Source: Nipponacmea schrenckii
Taxonomy: Eukaryota; Mollusca; Gastropoda; Lottiidae
NCBI GenBank assembly: GCA_030562195.1
Contig: JAUJPP010000001.1
Coordinates: forward strand, 10,470,472-10,534,471
Reading direction: 5' to 3'
DNA length: 64,000 nt
Part shown: positions 1 to 11,940 of the stretch, piece after piece
How positions within the stretch are numbered: position 1 is the first letter of the stretch
Layout of the letters: every line of letters starts with the position of its first letter
Translations under genes and position numbers: made by a program
The notes under the pieces: generated by a model
Database searches by the model: none
Seen by the model: only the letters and a program-made list of their open reading frames with translations
Told to the model about the DNA's origin: nothing

Positions 1-1301
1 CCAAGCATGATGATTCAGCGCACATTCGCAGGTACCAATGAGGAAAGTAACAGACAGATTTGCTTATATTTGTGAATCATATTTCAGTTTCTCTCAAATT
101 TAGGCAAACAAAGCCCCGTCTGAGATTTCTAAACTGTATGAAGCAAAAGTAAGCTGTTTGAGACGGGTTTGAGAGAAAAATCATTGTCGTTGACGTCCCT
201 CTTTTCTTATGATCGTATATTCACGTGAATATCAATATGATGATAAGCCTATACTACACAGTAACAACGCCATGAGAAATTGACCATTTTTAGCAAATTT
301 GTAGGCAAATATGTACTAGAATGTACCTCATTACTTTTTTTTCTCAATCACTACAACAACGCTTAAAATATATAGGCTACTCCATTGCCTTACGACGTTA
401 CATTGAATCTCATATAGGCCTATTATTATAACTCTAAGGTCCAATCCCACAAGGCTAAGTAGTATTAGGCCATTTAGGGCCTAGAGTTAGAGCCTATCCT
501 ATAAATAATGTCCTTGGAGATATTTTTTTAAGGTCGACCAGGCTTAATCACAACAATAAATAAACCCACCCTACATATGCTTAGCCTTTATTAAGAACTT
601 TAAGCTAATTTTGGTATCTGGCATCCTGTTTAATTAGGCCCAATCCATAGGGTTATATCAAGGACTCATTCCACATATAAAATGTTTTTAAGGCTAACAA
701 GTATTATATTAGGCCATTTCGGGTCTTATTATACTATAGAGCCTATCCTAGAATAATACATAATTTGTCCATGTCCTTGTTGGGTTGGAGATAATTTTTT
801 TAGATCGACCAGGTTTAATCACACAATAAAAAGAACCACCCATCTGACTAAGTCTGTCTTTCAAAATATAGTTTATTGATTTATTTGACTGTCACATAAA
901 AATTCTAATACTTTTGAGTAATTTTATGTTGATTAGTAATGAACGCGTAATTACATCCGGGCTTTTATTCAGGAAGTTCTAGGTTTGAGCATGCGTAGTT
1001 CGCCTTGAGCAACCAACTGATGGTCCAAGTAAATAATGGCGGTGTTAAGGACGAGATGAATTGGAAAACAATCCCCGACATCCAGCCCTTTTGACGTATA
1101 ACAAATGTCGATCGAGTAGATCGATCAGTAGAAAAATTATTCAACTTTCAGATGATATTATAATTTATACGTTAAGTGCTATCTGGTTAGTTTTATTTTG
1201 ACGATTATTAGGTTGACCCGTATTGTTCTATTTGTTTACGACCAAGAACTGTCAGACGACCATTGTGTAAAATATTTCTTGTTTTTGGTGTTTTAGGAAA
1301 G
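1..1301. promoter_or_regulatory. Upstream region of the CK1 gene
   Basis: No coding exon is visible here. The stretch holds a diverged direct duplication (about 440-573 and 690-837) and, at 1034-1043, a TAATGGCGGT element resembling the ATGGCGGC core bound by YY1-type factors. A pyrimidine-rich stretch ending TTTTAG at 1291-1296 directly precedes the start codon region, so the first coding exon probably begins with a splice acceptor and at least one non-coding 5' exon lies upstream, likely near the 1034 element. The transcription start itself cannot be fixed from sequence alone. Confidence 0.5.
440..837. repeat. Diverged tandem duplication upstream of CK1
   Basis: The block at about 440-573 reappears at about 690-837. 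Shared landmarks in the same order are 'aggctaa', 'attaggccattt', 'gagcctatcct', 'gtccttg', 'ggagat' followed by a T run, 'tcgaccaggtttaatcac' and 'aataaa'. The copies are about 250 bp apart and differ by small indels. Origin unknown. Confidence 0.7.
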
Positions 1302-4300
1302 ATGGAGCTTCGGGTCGGAAATAAATACAGACTTGGTAGAAAGATTGGAAGTGGTTCTTTTGGAGATATTTACTTAGGTAAGGATTTATTTTCGATCAAT
1401 ATTTTATGTTGATTGATCTTGTCAAACTTGATTTTGACAGTTCACCAAATATGGACGACATAATAATTGATGGGCCTACAAAACATTGAAACCCGGCAAG
1501 TTTATGCATCTGATCTTACTGATTAATCAACACTTTGAGTTAAGTACTGTTTTCAATGTATGAGATCAAATTTTTAAACAATTAGGAACCTTACTTTAAA
1601 GATTTACCCCCTTTTCACCTACCCCCCTCTGCTTCATTTGAACTAAACAGTGAAAAGTAGCCAAAGGCTTGATCTGATAGATGAGCCTGAAGAGTAAATT
1701 AGCCTGCTATTACCATGGTTATGTCGCAATTGAAAAGTAAGCTTATTTAACAAATTAATTGAAACATTACATTTGAGAGAAATTGACTGAGAGAAGGCAG
1801 CAAGTATCGCTAGTATACTAATTTTTAAGTGTGGCTATGTAAGTGAGAAGATAAAGGTGTTTCCTTCGTAACAATTTTAAACATAAATTCAAGGAGACGA
1901 CATACCTAGTTCTTCTGCTTGAGATATAAATATACTGGTATTGCAGTCAAAACCACTAATTCTAACTTCTTAACTGGCAACAAGAAAGAGAAGGACGGTA
2001 GCACTGTAAAGTCGCCTTTAACTGTCTTGTGCATTACCGGAAGTAGCTAAGATTTTTGGCTGTGTATATTTTTGATGGAAGCTTTTTCAGATGTAGATTG
2101 AGAATAATCTTATCTACATTGTTACTTCAATTGTGGAAAAACATTAATCAGAACCTAACTATGTAAGCTTACATAATGAAAATCATAAGATTGATAAAAT
2201 AAAATAAAATTTGACAGTTCTGTTGTCAGAACCATAATTTTTAATGGGCATACGTGTTTGTACTGGTATGCTTACTTCAGACATTAAATTCTATAGTATT
2301 TTGGTACCATAGAAATTTTGTTTTAGAAGTGAATTAGAACATCAGCTGCAAATCAGTTATTTTACTATATAAATGACATTAGATTGATTATCAATATGTA
2401 CATTTGTACTAACAAATGTTAGATAATTATAGCAAATCAAAGTACCGGTACTCAAAAATTCATCTTTATTGTTGAACTTTACTTACTTGGTGGTAGTATT
2501 GGATCACACAAATTAAGTTTAGAATCAAAGCTTTTTTTAATTTCCCTTCAAATCCTGATTATCTCGTCATAGATTAAGATAAGCTGATATTGCAAAATAA
2601 ATAAATATTATGAGTGATCTTTGAATGTTTCGCTTCCCTACATTTGATATCTTCAGTTTGTTTAGGTACAAATACTAGTCATACTATTATCATATATGTT
2701 GATAAAATTTCAGGAACGGATATATCTAATGGAGAAGAAGTAGCCATTAAGTTGGAATGTGTGAAGACCAAACATCCACAATTACATATTGAGAGCAAGA
2801 TATATCGAATGATGCAAGGTGGAGGTATGTTATTTTCTGACTTGTAATAAAAACAATATTTGGTAATGCTACATTATATTGCCTGCTTATCTGTGCTGTC
2901 CCTATGTTTTTGGACTTGTTCTGTATATTTCAGTTGGAATACCCACTATTAAATGGTGTGGGGCAGAAGGTGATTACAATGTTATGGTTATGGAGTTGTT
3001 AGGTCCAAGTCTTGAAGATCTTTTTAATTTTTGCTCACGGAAATTTAGCTTAAAAACAGTGCTATTACTAGCTGATCAGTTGGTAAGCTATAGTTCTTTT
3101 CCTTTAACAATGTTATCAAAATTTTGTCAAGAAAGGTATGATTGTGGATAAAATAGTTGTTCGTTGGGCATTTAAAATTAAAATTTTTTTTTTCAGATTA
3201 GTCGAATTGAATATATTCATTCAAAGAACTTCATTCACAGAGATGTAAAACCAGACAATTTTCTTATGGGACTTGGAAAGAAGGGAAATTTGGTGTATAT
3301 TATCGACTTTGGACTAGCCAAAAAATATCGAGATGCTCGAACACATCAACATATACCATATAGAGAAAATAAAAATCTTACTGGTACTGCTCGGTATGCC
3401 AGTATTAATACACATTTAGGAATTGGTAAGCCATTCTTACTATACTTTGATATAGACATTATCAATAAAAATATTAACAAATTTTTGAGCGGATTTTGTT
3501 ACAGAGTAATGAAAAACGGTTGCCTATTGTCCATTCAGAATAACAAATCATGAATTATTTTATTGAAACTTATGGCTTCACAATTTAAGAGATTAATTTG
3601 AGATGATCTTAGTCTTCCAGTCATCTGTTTGGACCGGGAGTTAACTGGATTTTTCTTACAATTTACTCAAATGAGAATATGCCTTCTGTATTTTCATTGT
3701 TTCTATTCTTACCTTTTAAGTTTGTTATGATGAAGATAACATAAATAATATATAAGATATGTACTCAATCATGGTACAGCCATTCACTTCTATATGATTT
3801 ATATCTTAATAAACACGCAATATGTATTGTTACTTTCAGAACAAAGTAGAAGAGATGATATGGAATCTTTAGGTTATGTGTTCATGTATTTCCTAAGAGG
3901 TAGTTTACCTTGGCAGGGCCTAAAGGCAGCTACCAAAAGGCAGAAATATGAACGAATTAGTGAAAAGAAAATGTCAACTCCTATTGAAGAACTTTGCAAA
4001 GGCTTTCCATGTAAGTTGATGAAATTCCTTCAGACTATTGTATATTTTGCTTCTTACCAATGTTCAGTTTTCAAGACAATTAGGATAGTTTTACAAGGTC
4101 TAGCTATTTTTGCAAAGTATATTTACATTTTTGTTTCAATCAAGCATCACAAACGACTTGTACTTAGTGTCAAAGAAATATTATGCTGATGCTTATTAGT
4201 ATATATGTGAGTGTGATATACTTTCCTATAATTATAGCAATATTTCATACATTTGTAGAGAATGGTAAGATGCGCAAAAACTAGTGTTATGATCATTAGT

Positions 4301-7300
4301 ATTTCCCATATTAGCGATACAGGTATTGTTACTATCCTGCCAAACAAATTTGTTCGAAGTTCAAACTGCCAGTGGGCATATATAACTTTGCTGGCAAGCT
4401 GTCTTTATTTGATTGATTGCATGTTTATAACATTACTTTTTTCTTCCAGCTGAATTTGCTACTTATCTAAACTTTTGTCGATCTCTACGTTTTGATGATA
4501 AACCTGATTATTCCTATTTACGTCAGTTATTCAGAAATCTCTTCCATCGTCAGGGCTTCACATATGATTATGTCTTTGACTGGAATATGTTAAAGTTTGT
4601 AAGTATTAGTTGTATGTTTGATTTGTTGACTTTATTTGCTCCCCGTTGCTAAAAGAGATTGTTTTGTTGCATTCTGGAAAATATCTTTCATTAAAACATA
4701 TATAATCTATATTTATTTTCATAAATAAAATAGTTCGTCCTCATTGTTGATATTTGTTTAATTCATTTAAGGGAGGAAGAGGTGCTGAAGAAACAGAAAG
4801 AGATCGAAAAATGAGCTCGACAGCTCGAGCATTACAAGGAACACCTGGTGCAATTGGTCGCATGAGGGGTGAACCTATGGGGATAACTCCCAGTGGCCAA
4901 TTATCTGCAGATTTTAATAGTAAGTATGATTAATTTGTCACCTTTAAGTTTGTCACAAAAATGACTTAACTGCCTCGCACTAGATAAGCTTTAGATATTT
5001 CAAGATAGCTCACACAGTTCATTGTTCGTTAATGAACTAAGTATGTCATTCATAAATGTTCAAAACAGATCCGAGGAAAATTAAACTCTCAATTTTTACA
5101 AATTAGTTTAGTGTGATTTTGTAGGATTTCCATTTTTGACTGCTAATTAGTTAATTTACTCTTTATATTTATGCATGTGTTTATGTATAATATTATATAT
5201 ATTATCATCTTTATATTTGTTATTATCACATTAGATTTAGATTATTTTATCATTATTTTCCTGTATTGTAGCATTAGTTAAACATTTTCCTGCATAGTTC
5301 TTTATATCAAAGTTTTATTCATATTTTCTCATCTCAAATTAAAGGTTCTTGTTACTTTGACTGAAATATCTAATAAATTTAATATTAGTGATGACCAAAA
5401 ACTGACAGATTTTGTCTGTATTTCATTAATATTGATAATCCTACCCTCTCTGAAGAACTGAAGCTAACAACTTTTCTGGAAATAAAAGCAAGACAAATAT
5501 TTTTTAGCACTTTCTTGTCTTTGATAGCTATTTTGCAAAAGCATTCTACAATTCTACCTATTATTTATGTTTGAATTCAAATCCAGAATTGTATGAGTCC
5601 CAGATAAATAAGGGCTCAATATTATTATTCCACACTAATACAATAAGTAAATGGATATGACAGTAGTTAAATAAATTCCATTTCCAGATATTAAGATGAG
5701 TAACTCTTTGCTTTTGCGCTAGCCTTTAGGAATTTATTCCTCCTTAGATTTTTTACATGCCTTTAATATAGTAACTGCATATGAACAGATAGTTATTCAA
5801 AAGATATACGTGATATACGTGAAATTGAAATTATCATTTGTCTGGAAATGACTTAATTCTTGTTCATCAATTATAGACAAACCTGATTTCAGACTATAAT
5901 TTTGAAGAATGTTTTAGATAACGTATATGGAACTGCTAAGTATTTCCGTATTTTATCCAGTTTTTGATTTAATGGGTTTACATCCAGAATTTGTTGCAGC
6001 TTAGAAATTCAATCTCAAACATAGTATGTTGGCTCCAGTTATACCACATCAATATTCAAGCTTATCTTTTATGAAGTAATTGTTTATATGGATTTGAAAC
6101 CAGATATTTTCGAGTTCAGAAAATTTTGAGACGATAGAGTGTAGTAGACAGTAAATTTTGAGACGATAGAGTGTAGTAGACAGTAATATAAAGAATACAT
6201 CCTGAAAGGATTGATGAAGGAAATTAGAAGTTGTTAATTAAACGATGTTTAGAAATATTCTTAAATGGAATTAATATTATAGAGAGGAAACTTGAAAGAT
6301 AAAGACAGATGAATACCATTTACAGTGTTTTATTATCAACTTATTATTACTGGTACTGCACTTAATTCTGTCCAATATGGTACTGGGATCAACCTAATTT
6401 TCTTAAATATATTATTTCTTTTCTGCATGGTTCTCTCTTTATTTCTGCATGCTTTTCTTTTTGCCTTAGCCTTATTTGGGTGTATTTTGGTTTCCAATCC
6501 CATTATGTACAGTGAAAAGCATAAATTATTTCTGCGTGTTTATAGAACATCATTTCAACATCAACATCCATCCTTCATTTGTGTATCATCATTTATCATT
6601 GGATTCTGGTTTTAGACCATAAAATGTAATAAAATTTTTTATGTCAGTCCTGTCATTTAATGATATTTTTCATTTAATCACATCACTATAATTTGACATG
6701 TATATCGTTTTCATGACATAATTCATTCACAATAGTTTCATGCTATTCTTTCATTATCCACACTTTCCAAATCATCATTTACATCTTGTCATAATATTCA
6801 TATTAAATGGTTCTCGTTCATCCTTTTCACAATGTCAAGCTATTACTAACTTAGTATTTTTGCAGTAGCTACTATTCTTGTATCATGGAATGCATGCAGT
6901 GATTTGTGTTCAGACTTTCTGTTGTAACCACTGATTGGTTGTATTCGCTATCTTACAATTCAATTATATCGCTTCATGTGCAAACTTCAATGATACAAGA
7001 ATAAAAGTTATTGCAGTCTTATGAGTATGAGGGCTGTAAAAACTTGATAATGTGAAGAAGATATTTCTTCGGCAGGTCTTAGAGACATTCATTATTCATT
7101 ACATGATTCAAAAGCATAACATTCAACAAGTCTTAATGATTTAGTTGGCTAGTAATGCATGTATGAGATTTGAAAACACATCTTGGTCCTTCTAGATATA
7201 ATGACATTTACATCTTAAAAATAAAGTAGATGCATGAAGTATAGTTTAAAACATATAAATCAGACAAAACACATTTTCTTCACTGCTGAATAATTGGATA

Positions 7301-10300
7301 CTCCATTTTATTTAAGCTTACACTGATTTCTATCAAATGTGATGTTCGAATTTTGGAAAAGCTTATTTAAACCCTATAGAAGACCACACTTAATATTTTC
7401 CCCAAACACTGACACCTTTTTTTTTTCTCTTTCTTCTCTCAGACATGCGGGGCCTCTCCTCTCGGCTTAAAGAGAGACTTCCAGCACGGCTGTCCTTAGC
7501 TACCAAAGGCTCAGGGTCTCAGGAGGGTGTGACAGAAAGTCGTGTGAGTGAGAGATTGGCTACTCCCTCTTCTGGTGGAAGATTAAGTATGAAGGGTTCA
7601 GGTCTCCCAGTACCTATAGGCAGTAGTGCAGATGGATCGAAACTAAGACGTGTTGCCGGTGAAGGTCGTGGATTATCAACAAAACAGCGTCAAACATGAA
7701 CCTTGTATTGTTTAAGTTGACATTTTCTCAAAGACAAAATGCTGTTGAGTTTTGTTATTAATAAAATAGTGATTGTGAAAGCTGTTAGAAAACGGTCACA
7801 AAAATTCTTCCAATGTGGAGACCACAAATAAGGAAATGATGTGAATATGGATAATACTATCAGCTAACGTTATCAGGTGTGTTAGACATCATGTGAGATG
7901 TGTTCATTCTTTTAAAGGTACCACTTCTAGCATTTATTATATTGATGCTATTAATAATCATTATGTGACTATCAAGAAAAAACTTATACATATTAATAAT
8001 TAATTTATTATAACTTGTTTTCAAATCATACTGTGAATATTTAATATTACATTCATACAATAAAGACATTTTGTTATTGCATTCAGGTATATATGTATCA
8101 GTTTGATTATTATCATATTGTTTGTTGATATTTGCACTTATTGTCAAATTAAAGTGAAGCTTGCTTTTTAACCCCAATCCACAATTTTGAATTGGTATCA
8201 TATTTAAATATAAGAGATCATTTTGAGATCTCTGAAATAGATCACATTGAGCATGGACTTATTCGTGAAGATGGAAATCACTTAGCTTTAATTACCACTG
8301 CCAAAATCTCTTGTAGGTCATCTTATAGTGTTGCTCACTTTTCTTTGGACCAGTCATTAAGATGTGTGTAAGCACAATTTATTTATGAAGGAGGTCTTTT
8401 ATAAAAATCCAATCTGCACAATTTTTTACAAATATCAGTTTTAATGATTCAGTTCCATTGTTTTATGTTTTTTTTTAAGACTTAATGATGACTAATTGAT
8501 ATTTTTAAGGTTAATTAGATGTGAATGACCGTCTGAAAAGAGCCAAAATTATTAATTCTATATATTTCAGAATAGGCTTTATTATCTACAATACTAATCA
8601 ATGCATGATTATTATCAATATTTGTTTCATATTGTCAGAGATACTAGTTGTTTCCAATAGCAACCAATTATTTCCCTTGCAAACATAATATAATCAATAG
8701 CATTATAGATGCAACAATCTTATAAGAACAAACTAAATTATGGACCCAATATATATTTAGACTAAAGATTTTTTCTCTTGAGCTTATTGTGTACTCATAA
8801 GGTCATTTAGGGATATAGTCTGCTCATATTCTTAGTAACTTCATTTATGAAATATCTACTTCCCTTTCAATAGAATTATTTTAGGTTTACAGATCCTTTG
8901 TATTAGTCATATTTTGTGTGGATTTATCAGTTCATTACTGAATATGCAAACATAAAAACTATCCCTTTAAGGGGTTGCCCAATTGTTGTAGACAAAACAA
9001 ATTGCATTTTTTTCATACTAAAAAAAATACTAGGTAGAATAAAGTTTTCTCAAATGTAAGTAGACTATATTCCCAACCAGTAAAGTGCATGATGAATGGT
9101 TTTTTTTAGGGGAAAAGTCAGGAATAGTAAAAGAATGTTGTCTAAAAGATATTATTATTGTGGGAGTGTTTTGTATAATTGTTCTATATGATATCTACAT
9201 TTAAACTGTGCAATAATTAATACTTAATTCTCTCTTAATCAGAACATTTCAAGGTGTTTTTATTGAAAATGTATAGTTTTGTCAAACATAAGCTACACTT
9301 ATCTTATATTTTATATTTATGAAAACAGATCACTTCATGTTTTTATTTTCTAGTTTGAAAACATCTTATTTCTAAGTTATCGGTGACATTATCCATAAAT
9401 AAAAGTTTATTGAATCTGTATTTTAATCAAATGTCTATTGGTTTTGGTTTAAGATTAATGCTGTATCTTTGTTCTTTGATATCTATATATTAAATTAAAA
9501 TTAAACCATGTTTCTAGGACAAGTTCGAACTGTCGAGATCTTTTTGTACATTATGTTAATAGTAGCACATGATATTTGTGTATTAAGCTAAGAATCTTTG
9601 ATAACATACCTGCAAGAGGGTGATTGTACTGATCAGTAAACATGTGACTTAGTGGGTTTATTGTTGTACTCTGGTTGTTAACAATTATTGACAACAGAAC
9701 AGACTTTGGTTGGTAACAAAATGATTGATCAACTTGTTGGTTACAAATGATTGATAACCAACTCCGGTTGGTTACAGATGATTGACATTTGTCTTTGGTT
9801 ACAAATGATTGATGACTTACTGGTTTGTTACAAATGATTAACAACCCACTTTGGGTCATTGATTAACAACCGACATCAGTTTGTTTCAAATGATTGATGA
9901 CCGACCAAAAAAAACCCTTTGGTTGGTTACAAATGATTGAAGACGGACATTGGTTGGTTACAAATGATTGATGATCCACTTTGAGCAAATGATTGACGAC
10001 CCACTTTGGTATCATAAAATACTTGGAAATGGTGATTGTATTGTACGGAACTGATTAGTAGACACTTGTCTTCATGGGTTTGTTGGCTGCAAATGATTGA
10101 CAATCGATTGGTTGGTTACAAATGATTGACAATCGATTGGTTGGTTACAAATAATTCACAGTAGACTTTGGTTGGTTACAAGTGGTTGACAATAGTTTTT
10201 GGTTGGTTACAAATGGTTAACGATGGACTTTGGTTGGTTACAAATGAGTGACATCCGACTTGGATTGGTAAAAAATGAATGACAACATTCTTTGGTTGGT

Positions 10301-11899
10301 TACAAACTGTTGATGACAGACTTGGCAAATTTTTGACTGTCAGACTATGGTTGGTTAGTTACAAATGATAGACTTGATTAATTTTTTATGAAAGTTTTCA
10401 CAGATTATACTTGTCCTTTAAATAAACCAAATAAACTGAATTGTTGAAATATATTAATGATTCTATTCTATATGATTATTTGTTGCAAAGACTTTTTTTT
10501 TTGATTAGTGTTGAACTGTATTGTGACAGGGATAAGAAATATTTTATTGTGATATATCATTTAGTGCTTCACATGTTTTTTGATTTAGATAAAACATTTT
10601 CTGTATATTTAAACTATCTATCTTAATGAACTATTTTATCTTTGAAAATTAGGGCATTATTGGTACCACACCTGATTCTGTATAATTCTTACACTTAAGG
10701 TTTCTCAAACAATATATGATATAATTCAAAAAAACTTACGGTATTTATTCTTGAGGCATTTTCTGAACATTGCTTTGAGTATTGTGGTATTTCAAAGCAG
10801 TATTCCATATGTGTCGCAAAAAAATTGCATTTCTTTTATATTGACAATTTATATAATTACAAACTTGCTGTGAAGTGTGGTAATGAAAATAAGTTCTACT
10901 TCTCTAGCTTAAGTAGGGATGCAGGCTGAAATAGGTCAGTTGTCAGTAACAATGTGTTTATGATTCTGTTTTAATATATCTATTTGTATTATTATTTATT
11001 CGCTGTAAAAGAAAAAAAAGGGACAATTAGTCGTGACTCTTTTACTTTAAAAACTATTCTCAATGTCATAATTTTATCTTTTGTTGCCAAGTCCCTTTTT
11101 GTTATTATTTGACTATGTTGATGAATAAGCATGCAGAGAAGATTAACAGACATTTGAAATTCATCTCTGTCAAGGAAAGTGATAAGTGATTTTGATGTTA
11201 AAAAAATGAAGGCTTTATTGATGTTTCTAGGCCTTTCTTCTAAATGACTGCATGCTATTCTGTTATTATTTGTATATAAAAGCTAGGTTGTTTGTATTAA
11301 GAAACATATTGTTTATGAAATATTACAAATGTATAATATTATTGATGTCAGATATTGTATATAATTTGAAGATCTTGATGAATAATAAACATTTTTTTAC
11401 ATAAAATTTCTCATCTCGACCAAAATCATGAAATATTGTTTGACAAGCTAATTTGAATATAGTTGATAATCTCAATTTTTTCAGAAGTTTTATTATGCAA
11501 ATAGTAAATTGGCTGGCCTCAAAGAGTTTTCCATAATTTTTGATGAGTTTTTATTTCTACAAGAAAAGATGTAAAACTTTAAGTCTTTCTTTTAAGTGAC
11601 ATGCTATTGATTTTGATTTGCAAAAATGACTTGTTAATTATTACATTATTGCATCCCTTGTTTTAGGTACCTCACCACGACCTGTCTCTCGAGAACGTGA
11701 AAGAAGAACAAGTACCAGACTTCATCGTGGTATACCGACAACAACAGAACAGCAACGAGATCCTTCACGTATCCCCACTAGTCAAACATCTCAAGGTGTA
11801 GTGGGAAACGGTATGAACTCTGCTGCAATGCGTAGAGGTAGCGCATCGCGTGAAGCAGACAATCCTCGTTCAGGTTCATCAAAACATATAAGAAAATAA
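1302..11899 (+). CDS. CSNK1D/E-like: Casein kinase 1 delta/epsilon, long-range isoform B (distal terminal exon)
   Basis: Serine/threonine kinase of the CK1 delta/epsilon group, which acts in Wnt, circadian (PER) and DNA-repair signalling. Coding exons: 1302-1377, 2714-2824, 2934-3082, 3197-3425, 3840-4010, 4450-4598, 4772-4919, then terminal exon 11667-11899; all join in phase to give 421 residues. Visible motifs: N-terminal [16 protein letters not shown], glycine loop [17 protein letters not shown] lysine (K38), catalytic [20 protein letters not shown], and the CK1 signature with EQSRRDD. The distal exon encodes [13 protein letters not shown] and STRLHRG, closely resembling the end of vertebrate CK1 delta/epsilon tails, the autoinhibitory region. 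ATG 1302 is chosen because it gives the conserved family N-terminus. An AATAAA lies at 11935-11940. Whether it is delta or epsilon cannot be decided; a single invertebrate orthologue is likely. Confidence 0.95.
4363..4410 (+). repeat. Solo terminal fragment of the hairpin-capped repeat family in a CK1 intron
   Basis: The string ctgccagtgggca, then a short AT stretch, then ctggcaagctgtctt matches the right end of the element in the BPTF intron at 46211-46258 (ctgccagtgggcg ... ctggcaagctatctt). No body of the element is recognisable beside it, so it looks like a decayed or truncated copy. Confidence 0.5.
4920..7442 (+). other. CK1 intron before the proximal terminal exon
   Basis: AT-rich intronic sequence. 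I see no conserved exon. A 96-codon open frame at 6325-6615 is hydrophobic and phenylalanine-rich and resembles no family; I treat it as chance. The only clear internal structure is the 32-bp perfect tandem duplication at 6121-6184. Confidence 0.6.
6121..6184. repeat. Perfect 2 x 32-bp tandem duplication
   Basis: The 32-bp unit beginning aaattttgagacgatagag at 6121 is repeated without mismatch from 6153 to 6184. Identity of the copies implies a recent duplication, or an assembly artefact. Confidence 0.9.
7443..7699 (+). CDS. CSNK1D/E-like: Alternative terminal coding exon of CK1 (isoform A)
   Basis: An acceptor (pyrimidine tract plus CAG) at 7441-7442 opens an exon whose first two bases complete the codon split at the 4919 donor (a|ac), giving N-M-R-G-L-S-S-R. 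The frame stays open to TGA at 7697-7699 and AATAAA follows at 7760-7765. Used instead of the exon at 11667, it gives a 429-residue kinase with a different basic, Ser/Gly-rich tail (starts [18 protein letters not shown]). The base composition is less AT-rich than the flanking intron, as expected for coding sequence. It lacks the conserved [12 protein letters not shown] tail of the distal exon, so the two isoforms should differ in autoinhibition; this last point is inference. Confidence 0.85.
7760..7765 (+). terminator. Poly(A) signal of CK1 isoform A
   Basis: AATAAA 61 bases after the proximal stop codon. Together with AATAAA at 11935-11940 after the distal stop, it supports two alternative 3' ends. 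Confidence 0.6.
9655..10375. repeat. Degenerate minisatellite in the last CK1 intron
   Basis: About twenty variants of a roughly 30-bp unit built on 'ggttggttacaaatgattga' followed by a variable 'cnaccgacttt' spacer occur head to tail. Units differ by substitutions and small indels (for example 9766-9796, 9930-9972, 10106-10150). The array sits between the two alternative CK1 terminal exons. An open frame on the minus strand (9551-9859) is only a translation of the repeat. Confidence 0.85.
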
Positions 11900-11934
11900 T
11901 TTATATAAGCTTATAATGTGCAGTGATTTAAGAG

Positions 11935-11940
11935 AATAAA
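11935..11940 (+). terminator. Poly(A) signal of CK1 isoform B
   Basis: AATAAA 35 bases downstream of the distal TAA stop. Confidence 0.55.

Noticed and set aside
6325..6615. 96-codon hydrophobic ORF in CK1 intron
   Set aside because: Phe/Leu-rich translation of T-rich DNA with no family resemblance and no splice context.
7860..8201. 113-codon minus-strand ORF in the region after CK1 isoform A
   Set aside because: Asn/Ile/Tyr-rich composition typical of random AT-rich sequence; no motif.
9551..9859. Minus-strand open frame rich in repeated NQ/VTN motifs
   Set aside because: It is the translation of the minisatellite; the pattern follows the DNA repeat and no domain is seen.
9655..10375. Possible CRISPR-like array
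   Set aside because: Units are contiguous and degenerate with no unique spacers of constant length, and the context is an animal intron.
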